Shown here in pieces: positions 49,723 through 58,142 of a stretch of 64,000 bases of DNA; within the stretch, counting starts at the first letter, position 1, and every line of letters starts with the position of its first letter. A program made the position numbers and the translations under genes. Below the pieces are notes generated by a model. It was not told where the DNA came from. It did no database searches and saw only the letters and a program-made list of their open reading frames with translations. The stretch comes from JANJTB01 sp032027125 (lineage in GTDB: Bacteria > Bacteroidota > Ignavibacteria > Kapaibacteriales > UBA2268), in contig JAVSMQ010000001.1 in assembly GCA_032027125.1 (NCBI GenBank), positions 353,727-417,726 on the forward strand. Direction: 5' to 3'.

Positions 49723-51951
49723 ATGAAACCCATACATTTTTTGATTTTGTTATGTATATCAACTGTGATTTTTGCATTGGCAGTAGCATTTTATGTAAAT
49801 AATGTTGTATCTATCGGAATGCCCAGTCTTGAACAGTTAGAAAATCCGAGAACGAATCTTGCAACCCGTGTTATCAGTGCCGACGGAAAACTACTTGACC
49901 ATTTTTACAATGAAAGACGCGTAAATCTGACTTATGACAGCATACCTGACTTTTTTATCAAATCTTTAGTTGCAACTGAAGATAAAAATTTCTGGAATCA
50001 CTGGGGTGTTCATACCGGACGGGTATTTAACGCTGCTGTTAAAAACATATTCGGAGATAAGGAAGGTGCAAGTACTCTGACTATGCAGTTATCACGTAAT
50101 CTTTTCTTATCACATGAAGTATCATGGGAACGAAAAATCAGAGAAGCTTTTTTATCAATGCAGATTGAAAAGACCTATACCAAAAAAGAAATTCTCGAAA
50201 TGTACTCAAATACAGTATATTTCGGAAACAGTGCTTACGGCATTCAGGTTGCTTCACAGGTTTATTTCGATAAATCGCCTTCGGAACTGACTTTGTCGGA
50301 ATGTGCTATGCTGGTCGGACTACTTAAAGCACCCGAGACTTATAATCCCTTTAAAAATCCTGACAGGTCAATTGGAAGAAGAAATTTAATCCTCGAGTTG
50401 ATGCTTGACCAGGATTATATCTCAACCGGTCAGTATGCTGAAGCAGCCAAAGCACCACTGACGGTATATAAATCCGATAAAAGTAAAAAGACATACCGTA
50501 AATATCTCGGAGAGCAATCTGCACCCCACTTCGTTGAAATGATCAGGCAGGATATTTCGCGGGATAATTCTATGCTTGATTACAATCTTTACCGCGATGG
50601 GCTTACAATTCATACTACTCTTAACTCGAAAATACAAAGATATTCAAATGAGGCTGTAGCAGAGCATCTCGCTGAAATTCAAAGAACTTTTGAAAAAAGG
50701 TGGAATTGGAGCCGACATAAAGCTCTCCTTGATGAACTCATAACTAAAGCTATAAAAAGTCAGCCCGATTATAAAGCTGCATCAAGAGAAAACAGAAAAA
50801 TTATTGAAAAGAGGTTATCTTCAAATCGGAATTTTATTGATTCTGTCAAAAATGCAGCTACAACCATACAGGTCGGTCTCGTTGTGATTGACCCGTCAAA
50901 CGGAGCCATACTCGGAATGGTTGGTGCCTCACCTAAATTTATGAAAGACCACGGCGAATCTAAATATTCACTTAATCATGCTTTTCAAATAAAGCGGCAG
51001 CCGGGTTCGGCATTCAAACCTTTTGTATATGCCAGTTCTCTTCAAAAGGGTTTGACTCCTGAATCAATGATTGAATGCGGACCTTTTTCATATCTGCTTC
51101 CCACCGGAGAAACGTGGTCTCCAAAAGGTTCTGCCGACTGTGCCGAAGGTGAAAAATCAAGTCTTGAAAATGCTCTGCGGATTTCAATAAACACTGTTTC
51201 GGCACGATTGATAACTGAGGTAACAACTCCAAGAGATGTTGTCAATCTTGCAAGACGAATGGGAATAGAATCGCCGCTTGCCGGAGTTCCTGCATTGGCT
51301 TTGGGTGCAGGAGGTGATGTTGACCCGGTTGAATTGACTTCAGCTTACGGGACTTTTCCAAATAACGGTATTCATGTTCCTCCATATTATATCAGCAGTA
51401 TCGAGGATAAAAATGGCACTTTGATTCGTGAAAAAAGAAGATTTGTCAATTTGAATGAAGCTATGAGAAATGAGATTTCTTCCCAAATGATTTATATGAT
51501 GAGAAGAGTTGTTGATGCCGGTACTGCATCGAGGGCAGTCAGGTCCAGGTTTACAGGAGTTGAGGCAGCAGGCAAAACCGGCACGACAAATGATGCTGCA
51601 GATGCCTGGTTTGTTGGATTTACACCTCAATTAGTATGCGGTATATGGTTAGGATTTGATGATAAGAGAATAACTTTTGATGTTTTAGGTTCAGACGGAT
51701 ATGGAGGACGCTCTGCCGCACCTATTTGGGGAATACTCATGGATAAAATTTACAAGGACCTTAATCTGCCTTATAAACAAAAAGAGTTTTCATACAGCAG
51801 GAAAAAGGACAGTCTCGACCGCAGTCCTATTCCCTACCCTGTTACCGAAAACCAATTGGAAAGTAATCCCTGGCTCAGACAAAAATTAGAAGACACATCC
51901 GGCAGCAGTATGCCGAATGAAAATGAACTGCCGCCATTACCATTGAAATGA
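49723..51951 (+). CDS. class A penicillin-binding protein (PBP1A type)
   Basis: A bifunctional peptidoglycan synthase of 742 residues. One N-terminal membrane helix (about 5-27) is followed by the GT51 glycosyltransferase domain (about 55-230, with ATEDKNFWNHWGV and STLTMQLSRNLF) and the transpeptidase domain: active-site Ser in PGSAFKPF (SxxK), SINTVSARL (SxN) and GKTGTTNDAADAWFVGFTP (KTG). All catalytic motifs are intact. Translation starts at ATG 49723. Three genes follow with gaps of 27, -1 and -4 bp, so it probably heads an operon of envelope functions. Confidence 0.96.
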   Translation: MKPIHFLILLCISTVIFALAVAFYVNNVVSIGMPSLEQLENPRTNLATRVISADGKLLDHFYNERRVNLTYDSIPDFFIKSLVATEDKNFWNHWGVHTGRVFNAAVKNIFGDKEGASTLTMQLSRNLFLSHEVSWERKIREAFLSMQIEKTYTKKEILEMYSNTVYFGNSAYGIQVASQVYFDKSPSELTLSECAMLVGLLKAPETYNPFKNPDRSIGRRNLILELMLDQDYISTGQYAEAAKAPLTVYKSDKSKKTYRKYLGEQSAPHFVEMIRQDISRDNSMLDYNLYRDGLTIHTTLNSKIQRYSNEAVAEHLAEIQRTFEKRWNWSRHKALLDELITKAIKSQPDYKAASRENRKIIEKRLSSNRNFIDSVKNAATTIQVGLVVIDPSNGAILGMVGASPKFMKDHGESKYSLNHAFQIKRQPGSAFKPFVYASSLQKGLTPESMIECGPFSYLLPTGETWSPKGSADCAEGEKSSLENALRISINTVSARLITEVTTPRDVVNLARRMGIESPLAGVPALALGAGGDVDPVELTSAYGTFPNNGIHVPPYYISSIEDKNGTLIREKRRFVNLNEAMRNEISSQMIYMMRRVVDAGTASRAVRSRFTGVEAAGKTGTTNDAADAWFVGFTPQLVCGIWLGFDDKRITFDVLGSDGYGGRSAAPIWGILMDKIYKDLNLPYKQKEFSYSRKKDSLDRSPIPYPVTENQLESNPWLRQKLEDTSGSSMPNENELPPLPLK

Positions 51952-51978
51952 ATTTTATAATTATTCCGGAATATATCT

Positions 51979-52641
51979 ATGAGCTATTTTAAACTGAAAA
52001 TTTTGGACGGCGATGAGTTAAACGCAGGAACTATGTATTGTATTGGTCAGAATTATGCCCGACATGCTGCTGAAATGGGTTCATCTGTTTCAGAAAATCC
52101 GACAGTATTTATAAAACCGCCGTCAGCATATATACCAAGCGGCGAAAAAATACTTCTCCCTGATTTTTCCGAAAATATTCATCATGAAGTTGAACTTGTA
52201 GTATTAATAGGCAAGGACTGCCACATTATCAGTAAAGATGATGCATATCATTATATTGCAGGATACGCTGTCGGAATTGATGTGACTCTCCGTGACCTCC
52301 AGCAAAAGGCTAAAAATGAAGGCAAACCATGGTCTGTGGCAAAGGGATTCTATACTTCTGCACCTATATCAGAATTTGTTCCTCAGCAGCGGTTCGGCAG
52401 TGCAATTCCATTTTTCGATTTAAAACTTTGGGTAAATGACGAGTTGAGGCAATCCGGAAATACATCAGAAATGGAGAGAACAGTTGCCGAATTAGTCCAA
52501 TATCTGGCAGGTGTATTTACTCTCAGAAAAGGTGATTTAATTTTTACCGGAACTCCCGAAGGAGTCGGACAGATTAAAAGCGGCGATGTTGTTAAAGCTC
52601 AATTACAAAATTTTGTAGATATATCAGTTGGAGTTGATTAA
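51979..52641 (+). CDS. fumarylacetoacetate hydrolase (FAH) family enzyme
   Basis: A 220-residue member of the FAH superfamily, which cleaves or decarboxylates beta-keto acids with a divalent metal. Metal-binding and active-site segments are visible: YCIGQNYARHAAEMG, HHEVELVVLIGKDC, GYAVGIDVTLRDLQ, KGFYTSAPIS and the terminal FTGTPEGVGQIKSGD. The closest characterised relatives are short acylpyruvate hydrolase/oxaloacetate decarboxylase-type proteins (FAHD1-like). It lies between PBP1A and a lipoprotein gene; the next gene starts on its stop codon. The substrate is not predictable. Confidence 0.92.
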   Translation: MSYFKLKILDGDELNAGTMYCIGQNYARHAAEMGSSVSENPTVFIKPPSAYIPSGEKILLPDFSENIHHEVELVVLIGKDCHIISKDDAYHYIAGYAVGIDVTLRDLQQKAKNEGKPWSVAKGFYTSAPISEFVPQQRFGSAIPFFDLKLWVNDELRQSGNTSEMERTVAELVQYLAGVFTLRKGDLIFTGTPEGVGQIKSGDVVKAQLQNFVDISVGVD

Positions 52642-54017
52642 TGAGAAATCCGGTTAAGTTTACAATTTTCATTTTTGCTATGCTGCTTCTTATAGAAAGC
52701 TGCACAACAATAACACGCACGGAAACAGATGTATATACAATTACCGATAAAGATACATTAATAAATTATCATGTCACAAATCATCCCGGAAATCGTGATA
52801 ATGGAGTAGTCTTTCCGTCATCGAAGGTAATTATGCCTGAGCGTGAACTTGTCCAGCACGATTCAATCGTTGAAAGGTTTTATCCGGATTTTATCAGACT
52901 CGGATTATTTGAAAGTATCGGTACAATCGGCGGCAACGGTGATTATGGTATCGGAACGGGAATATTGGGCGTGTATCCGGATTTCGAGAAATTGGCTGAA
53001 ACATTTCGCGGCAGGTCTGATGCTGTTTTTTCAGGCGGAATATATAGATTTGGAATATTTGAATACAGGCTGCGATGGTTTCGCGATGCAAAAAACTGGA
53101 CAATCGGCACACATGTAGTTGAGTTTTTACTGCCTGATTCAAGAGGCGAAAATGCTTTGATAAGTATGTTCCCATTATATATAAGAAAAAGATATTACCT
53201 GCGGGAGGAAATTCCTTACATTGCTCTGACACCATCGGTTGGTTTCGGTTATTATCCTTCATTTTATACAAATATTTCCGGCAGTATTGAAATCGGTTCG
53301 TTGGGCGGATTGAATCTGAGAGCTTATCTGGGACTGGCTGCAGGATATAATCCGACTTATTCGCCACAAATCAAAAACAACGATTATCAAAATAAAAATG
53401 AAGGCTTAACATCAATTTTTCCATATTTCGGTGTTGGTGTATCGGTTTTGGATTTTCATAATCTGGTAAGTGAAACTGAAAAAGAATGGAAAGATTACGA
53501 GCATTCCTCATGGGATGTTGGTTTAATTCAATTTATGATGCTTAAAAGCGATGCTTCGGAATCAGTTATGGATGATAATAAATTATTCAGCGGGTTTCAG
53601 CTAAAAATTGCCAACTCATTTTTAGCTATTCCTTATAAAAATAACAGGTTTTTTATTGGAACATCATTACTGAATCTGATGGTATTAGGAAGAGAGTCGT
53701 GGGGAATGGGAATATTACCGCTCCGCGGCGGTTATTGGTTTGTGTTGGCTGATGACGAACTATCAGCCGAACCTTTTTTTGAATTCAGTTATTATCCTTC
53801 CACAATGATAAATCTCGGTGCAAAAATTAATTTTGTTGTAAGTGAGTCAATCAATATCGGATTTGTTGCCGGTTATGTCAACGGCTCAACTTCAGTAAAT
53901 TTACCAAGAGATTTTAATTTCGGTATTTCAAAGGATTTTTCAAATCTTTACATCGGCTTAAATTTTGGTATTATTGACAGAATTTTCTATCCTCACCAAT
54001 TGAGGTACAACAAATGA
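52641..54017 (+). CDS. outer-membrane lipoprotein, likely beta-barrel
   Basis: A 458-residue protein with a lipoprotein signal (lipobox IESC near residue 20). After an N-terminal linker of about 60 residues the sequence shows many alternating amphipathic strands with aromatic ends (YRFGIFEYRLRWFRD, YIALTPSVGFGYYPSFY, GVGVSVLDFHNL, YIGLNFGIIDRIFYP), as in an outer-membrane barrel. No family is recognised. The start overlaps the FAH-gene stop by one base and its own stop overlaps the next lipoprotein gene by 4 bp. The pair may act together in the outer membrane. Confidence 0.7.
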   Translation: MRNPVKFTIFIFAMLLLIESCTTITRTETDVYTITDKDTLINYHVTNHPGNRDNGVVFPSSKVIMPERELVQHDSIVERFYPDFIRLGLFESIGTIGGNGDYGIGTGILGVYPDFEKLAETFRGRSDAVFSGGIYRFGIFEYRLRWFRDAKNWTIGTHVVEFLLPDSRGENALISMFPLYIRKRYYLREEIPYIALTPSVGFGYYPSFYTNISGSIEIGSLGGLNLRAYLGLAAGYNPTYSPQIKNNDYQNKNEGLTSIFPYFGVGVSVLDFHNLVSETEKEWKDYEHSSWDVGLIQFMMLKSDASESVMDDNKLFSGFQLKIANSFLAIPYKNNRFFIGTSLLNLMVLGRESWGMGILPLRGGYWFVLADDELSAEPFFEFSYYPSTMINLGAKINFVVSESINIGFVAGYVNGSTSVNLPRDFNFGISKDFSNLYIGLNFGIIDRIFYPHQLRYNK

Positions 54018-54595
54018 AGATTTTGATGATATTTGTGCTGTTATTTTTTGTTGCAGGATGCGTCCCTGACCGCTTTACGTTAAATTATCGGGCTGATTAT
54101 CTCCAGTTCGGAAAAATTTTGGATGATTTAGACAGTTTTGAGCAAATCAATGACAACAGCTTCAAACTCAGATCCGGCAGGGTGGCAATCAAAACTCCTG
54201 CATCAACTCAAAGCCGTCTTAGTTTTAATCTGAAAATCCCGGAAGGAGACTCGGTCAGGATTACAATGCGAACAGTCGGGAATGAATACGATAATAAAAA
54301 GGGTGTTACTTTTTTATTACTGAAATCGGCTATTGAGGTTTATGAGGACGGAAAAATGATAAAATCACAGGAGAATATTAAGACATCATCAATTGGAGAA
54401 AAGTATATTAATATCCGTACTGTCGGCGATTTGATAAAGTTCAGCAGGGACTGCGACGATATTACTGTTAAGACCGGACTGCCCGCTACTGAATTTCTAA
54501 TCATCTCTGCACCGGAAAACACTGAAATCCTGGTAACAGGAATAGAGTATGAAGAAGTAATGGAAAATCCTTCGGAAAGGGTAATAAATTATTAA
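54014..54595 (+). CDS. hypothetical lipoprotein, 193 residues
   Basis: A lipoprotein (MKILMIFVLLFFVAGC, lipobox VAGC) with a beta-rich mature part: FKLRSGRVAIKTPASTQSRL, LSFNLKIPEGDSVRITMRT, ILVTGIEYEEV. The pattern resembles a jelly-roll or carbohydrate-binding-like sandwich, but no family is recognised. It is translationally coupled to the upstream outer-membrane lipoprotein gene by a 4-bp overlap and ends the operon. A set of dispersed repeats starts right after its stop. Confidence 0.65.
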   Translation: MKILMIFVLLFFVAGCVPDRFTLNYRADYLQFGKILDDLDSFEQINDNSFKLRSGRVAIKTPASTQSRLSFNLKIPEGDSVRITMRTVGNEYDNKKGVTFLLLKSAIEVYEDGKMIKSQENIKTSSIGEKYINIRTVGDLIKFSRDCDDITVKTGLPATEFLIISAPENTEILVTGIEYEEVMENPSERVINY

Positions 54596-54599
54596 CAGA

Positions 54600-54655
54600 A
54601 TGATGAATGATGAATGCTGAATGATGAATGCTGAATGATGAATGATGAATTGATT
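54600..54655. repeat. short tandem repeat of TGAATGATGAATGC-like units
   Basis: About four imperfect copies of a 14-bp unit built from TGATGAATG and TGCTGAATG, directly after the lipoprotein stop. No reading frame follows. It is the first of several simple repeats in this intergenic region. Confidence 0.75.
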
Positions 54656-54657
54656 TC

Positions 54658-54897
54658 AACTCCGTAGGAGTGCCCTGTTTGTAGAATAATAATCCCACTC
54701 GAAAACAACAACCGCCAACTCCGTAGGAGTGCTCTGTTAGTAGAAAAAGTACAACGCGTCTGAACCGTGATTTTTGGGATTGATGGGATTTTTGGGATTT
54801 GAATTAATTGAATACCCTAGGGATTAAATATCGGTAGAAAATGCTCAGCCCGACGGGAACCACAAACCCCAACTCCGTAGGTGTGCTCTGTTAGTTG
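54658..54897. repeat. dispersed repeat with CAACTCCGTAGGAGTG core, three copies
   Basis: CAACTCCGTAGGAGTG with a following CTGTTxGTAG occurs at 54658, 54716 and, with a change, 54869; a fragment is at 56108. The core ACTCC-GTA-GGAGT is a small palindrome. This is a repeat type seen widely in Bacteroidota genomes. The copy at 54869-54897 cuts off Rhs fragment E. Between the copies at 54716 and 54869 is a low-complexity GGGATT-rich stretch. Confidence 0.7.
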
Positions 54898-55118
54898 TGA
54901 AGCGTCCGGTTTCGCTATCGTACATTCTTGCACCGAGCATCTGCAAACTGGATTCATTATCAAAAATAGTACCGTCAAATCCTTCACGGTTTAATCCGCC
55001 GTCAGAAGTCCAGAGAGTATCACCGAACGGTTTGTAATCGAACTGCTTACTTCCATACTGCCGTCGGGCAAGACGAATAAATCTCCCGTTGCGTGAAAGC
55101 GGTGAATTGAGATATTTA
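54898..55118 (-). pseudogene. Rhs core fragment E
   Basis: Minus-strand reading from about 55118 gives RQYGSKQFDYKPFGDTLWTS, DGGLNREGFDGTIFDNESSL, QMLGARMYDSETGRFTTNR, after which the frame runs into the CTCCGTAGG repeat. PFGDTLW and LGARMYDSETGRF are Rhs core motifs. There is no stop for about 70 codons, but both ends are missing: there is no YD shell before it and no toxin tip after it. The wording differs from fragments A-D (MLGARMYD against FVRKYD), so it comes from a second Rhs lineage. Confidence 0.75.
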
Positions 55119-55171
55119 TGCTTACAATTTATACTGTTGTGATATTTTTTATTAAAAAAAACTCAAGGCAT

Positions 55172-55783
55172 TTACTTCTTCTCAACAATCCTTTTTACAA
55201 TTTCAGGAAAATGCTTTTCTATCAATGCGTAATCACTATCATTTTTTCTGATTATTTCATAATCAATTCTATTTCTAAGATTATAAAGGCTTTGATAATA
55301 CATGTTGATATTGACTTCAATAAAATCCATCGCAAAACTATCATGTAAAAATGCTGTTTCAATTGCAACCGAATCATTTTCTTCATAAAATTCGTTATAT
55401 GGATTTAAACCTCCATGAATTTCAAGCATCGTTGAATCATGCATTTTAAATTGGAATATAAAATGTGTCCTTCTGATTTGATCCCCTGGCCTTAATTTTT
55501 CTATACCAGTATAAATACTTTTATGAATTAATTGAAATTGTTTTGAAAACTCAGAAACAATATATCCAAGCGTTTTATCTCTATATTTTATAGTATCCAA
55601 ATACTTGAAATATGTTTTCCCGTAAGTTTTCATATTTTCAAGACTTAACTTGCTATATAAACAATCGGTATCCCAGATTACATCCCAGTTATTTTTTAAT
55701 ATAGCAATTTTTTCATTGCTTTGTGATTTTACAGCACAGATAGCAATTAATACCAAAAATAATATTAAAATACTTTTTTTCAT
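55172..55783 (-). CDS. hypothetical secreted protein, 203 residues
   Basis: A signal peptide (1-20, ending VKSQSN) and a mature part rich in aromatic and charged residues. No family is recognised. Its ATG lies 3 bp after the stop of the 103-residue gene (55787), so both are cotranscribed, and Rhs fragment E follows on the same strand. It could be a periplasmic accessory or immunity protein of an earlier Rhs tip; this rests on position only. High A/T content in codon third positions fits recent acquisition, but is not proof. Confidence 0.55.
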   Translation of the reverse strand: MKKSILILFLVLIAICAVKSQSNEKIAILKNNWDVIWDTDCLYSKLSLENMKTYGKTYFKYLDTIKYRDKTLGYIVSEFSKQFQLIHKSIYTGIEKLRPGDQIRRTHFIFQFKMHDSTMLEIHGGLNPYNEFYEENDSVAIETAFLHDSFAMDFIEVNINMYYQSLYNLRNRIDYEIIRKNDSDYALIEKHFPEIVKRIVEKK

Positions 55784-55786
55784 TTT

Positions 55787-56098
55787 CTACCTACTTTTTA
55801 TATATCCTGATTGAAAAAAGAAATAATTAAGATTCCAGGTTTCTCTTGCAATTCCTATCTTAGTTGCTTTATCTAATGCTGTTGACTGAATAATTAAATC
55901 TAACCAGCTTGCAAAATTGTCAATTTTTTTTTCCCATTTATTATAATTTATAGAATATATTGAATCATTAATTGAATATTCCGGATGAGTATAAAAAAAT
56001 ATACTGTCACAATCAGACTGACCATAAATTGGTATTGGCAAGAGTAATAAAATCAAAATTAATTTTTTCAAAATCAAAAACTCCAAAAAAAGTGTCAT
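55787..56098 (-). CDS. hypothetical secreted protein, 103 residues
   Basis: A short protein with a hydrophobic N-terminus (LILILLLLPIPIYGQ) that looks like a signal peptide; the likely start is the ATG at 56098, although the first 10 residues are dispensable. The mature part of about 75 residues (SIFFYTHPEYSI, NFASWLDLIIQSTALDKATK) is not recognised. It precedes the 203-residue secreted-protein gene by 3 bp. Confidence 0.45.
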   Translation of the reverse strand: MTLFLEFLILKKLILILLLLPIPIYGQSDCDSIFFYTHPEYSINDSIYSINYNKWEKKIDNFASWLDLIIQSTALDKATKIGIARETWNLNYFFFQSGYIKSR

Positions 56099-56652
56099 CT
56101 CCGAAGTTAGTAACTCCGTAGATGACTGTATATTGTTATTTGAAATAAAGAACTTTTTGGGAAATTATACCGGCTTTCTTTTTTCAAATCTTAAAAAAAA
56201 GTTGGGAGTGTAGAAAAAAATAATTTACGTAGTGCGGGATAGATGTTTCTAAATCAATCCACCTCCGTCACTTCGTGACACCTCCGCCATCGGAGGACAT
56301 AAAACAAAATCCACATTTGTCTGAATCACAGATTACACGGATTAAAGGATTTCACTGATTTAAATCCGTGGCATCGGTGTAATCAGTTAAATCCGTGATT
56401 CAGACAAAGAGGGATTTGTATGTTACAATTTGCATAATTACTATTTCATTTACCTGAATTATAATATAAATCACTGTTGATGATACAGCGAACAGTCAAT
56501 TTATTTTTGTACATTTGCAATTCAAATAATCTTCCATTGATAAAATGGATTTTTTTTTGGATTGAATTGAAATTTAAAGCTAAAGTTTCGTCTAAGCTAT
56601 TGTGATAATTGCAAACAAATATATTAAATTCTAACTGAGATTGTTTTAGATT
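56099..56652. other. repeat-rich intergenic region upstream of ssb
   Basis: No gene. It holds a CTCCGTAG fragment (56108), a small GC-rich piece with CCTCCGCCATCGGAGG (about 56285), and an inverted repeat at 56317-56405 whose arms read GTCTGAATCACAGATTACAC and its near complement ending GTGATTCAGAC, with ATCCGTG between them. Such palindromes are dispersed widely in Bacteroidota. The last 200 bp are AT-rich and must contain the ssb promoter. Confidence 0.6.
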
Positions 56653-57150
56653 ATGTCAAGAACTCTGAATAAGGTCATGTTGATTGGAAATGTCGGGAAA
56701 GAACCTGAATTGAGATACACCCCAAGCGGGATACCGGTAGCCAATTTTATGATTGCAACTTCAGAATCATGGAAAGGAAAGGACGGCTCAGTCTGCGAGC
56801 ATACTGACTGGCATAATATCTCAGCATGGAGGGGTCTTGCCGATATAGCAGGTAAAATCATTCAAAAAGGCACCAGAGTTTATGTAGAAGGTAAAATACA
56901 TACCAGAAAAATTGACTGCAAAAATGGTGGCAAAAAGTTTATAATTGAAATCGTTGCTGATAATATACTACTTTTAGATAACCGGAAAAATCACAGGGAA
57001 TCTAATGAAGATAACGGAAAAAATGATTTTACTTTTGATGACGAAAATTTTGGAAATGATTTGGATATGAATTTGATGAGCGGTATGAATACAGAAGACA
57101 ATCACAATTGCAATGAAATCAATTTCAACAATGATGAACTTCTGTATTAG
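56653..57150 (+). CDS. ssb: single-stranded DNA-binding protein
   Basis: A 165-residue SSB. The OB-fold (1-105) is typical: NKVMLIGNVGKEPELRYTPS, GIPVANFMIAT, TDWHNISAWRGLADIAGKII, KGTRVYVEGKIHTRKI. The C-terminal 55 residues are an acidic disordered tail, but it ends NNDELLY and not the DDDLPF/DDIPF tip that recruits DNA-repair partners. It is therefore a full OB-fold with an altered tip, possibly a secondary SSB. It is the first gene of a tightly spaced plus-strand operon that runs to pyrE. Confidence 0.93.
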   Translation: MSRTLNKVMLIGNVGKEPELRYTPSGIPVANFMIATSESWKGKDGSVCEHTDWHNISAWRGLADIAGKIIQKGTRVYVEGKIHTRKIDCKNGGKKFIIEIVADNILLLDNRKNHRESNEDNGKNDFTFDDENFGNDLDMNLMSGMNTEDNHNCNEINFNNDELLY

Positions 57151-57179
57151 TTTTTTGAAAATAAAAAAAAGAAAATATA

Positions 57180-58127
57180 ATGGAACAGCAAAGAAAAAAA
57201 GAAATAACTGTGGGTATAGTAACACTGACTTCGTTAGCATTACTGTTTTTTGGTATAATGCTTGGCAAAGGTATTAAAGTTGCTCCCGAAGATAGTTTGT
57301 TAAAAATCAGGTTTCCAAACTCCGGCGGTATTCAGGTTTCAGAACCGGTTGTTGTTAACGGAGTTAAACGCGGCACGGTAATGAGTGTCAAAAATGACGA
57401 AGGTACTGTGCTGGTATCAGTTTTACTTGATAATTATGATGATATCAAAACTGATGCAATAGCTAAAATTACTCTTCTGGAAATTACCGGCGGAAAAAAG
57501 ATTGAGATACATCCCGGTATTTCAAAATCAAAATTCTCATTAAATAACGTAATGATTGGTCAAACCCCGCCTGATATAGCGGAATTAGTTACTTTGGTCG
57601 GAGAAGTATCCGGTGACGCAGTTTCTCTTGTCAGAAGGCTTGATACAATTGCTGCTTCGGCAACAGAATTACTTGCTGACGGACAGGTTATGGACGATAT
57701 AAAAAAGACTGTAAAAAATGCTTCCGAAATATCAGGTTCGTTAAATAATTTTATTCAGGATAATTATACAAAACTGGAGCGTACCATAATAAATCTAAAT
57801 GATTTAACCGAAAAATTAAAAGTAGCTGTTGATAAGCACGAACCAACTGTCGGCAGAATTCTTGCAGACATTGAAGTTGTTCTGAGAGACTCAAAGTCAT
57901 TGATTCTGAACATAGATTCTACCGTCTCGGGTGCTAATAATTTAGTCAATAATGTTAATAATATGACAAATGATTTAAGAACCGGTGATGGTTTTGCAAC
58001 AAAAATACTTTTCGATAAAGCAATGAGCAACAAGCTTGACAGCACTTTTTCAAATTTAGCCGAATTTCTTGAGATAATTAAACAGCATGGCGTGAATGTC
58101 AATTTAAGATTAGGTTCCAGACCGTAA
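57180..58127 (+). CDS. MlaD/MCE-family periplasmic protein
   Basis: A 315-residue protein with one N-terminal membrane helix (residues 13-30) followed by an MCE domain (about 40-118: LLKIRFPNSGGIQVSEPVVVN, GVKRGTVMSV, AKITLLEITGGKKIEIHPG). The remaining 190 residues are predicted helices and coiled coil (TIINLNDLTEKLKVAVDKHE). MCE proteins form hexameric tunnels that shuttle phospholipids between inner and outer membrane with an ABC transporter (Mla/Yrb type); no Mla permease or ATPase is adjacent. It lies 29 bp downstream of ssb and 15 bp upstream of the methyltransferase gene. Confidence 0.9.
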   Translation: MEQQRKKEITVGIVTLTSLALLFFGIMLGKGIKVAPEDSLLKIRFPNSGGIQVSEPVVVNGVKRGTVMSVKNDEGTVLVSVLLDNYDDIKTDAIAKITLLEITGGKKIEIHPGISKSKFSLNNVMIGQTPPDIAELVTLVGEVSGDAVSLVRRLDTIAASATELLADGQVMDDIKKTVKNASEISGSLNNFIQDNYTKLERTIINLNDLTEKLKVAVDKHEPTVGRILADIEVVLRDSKSLILNIDSTVSGANNLVNNVNNMTNDLRTGDGFATKILFDKAMSNKLDSTFSNLAEFLEIIKQHGVNVNLRLGSRP

Positions 58128-58142
58128 ATACAGGATAAAATT

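Noticed and set aside
52894..53367. 157-codon minus-strand frame inside the outer-membrane lipoprotein gene
   Set aside because: The plus-strand protein has a signal peptide, lipobox and operon overlaps; the minus frame has none and a scrambled composition.
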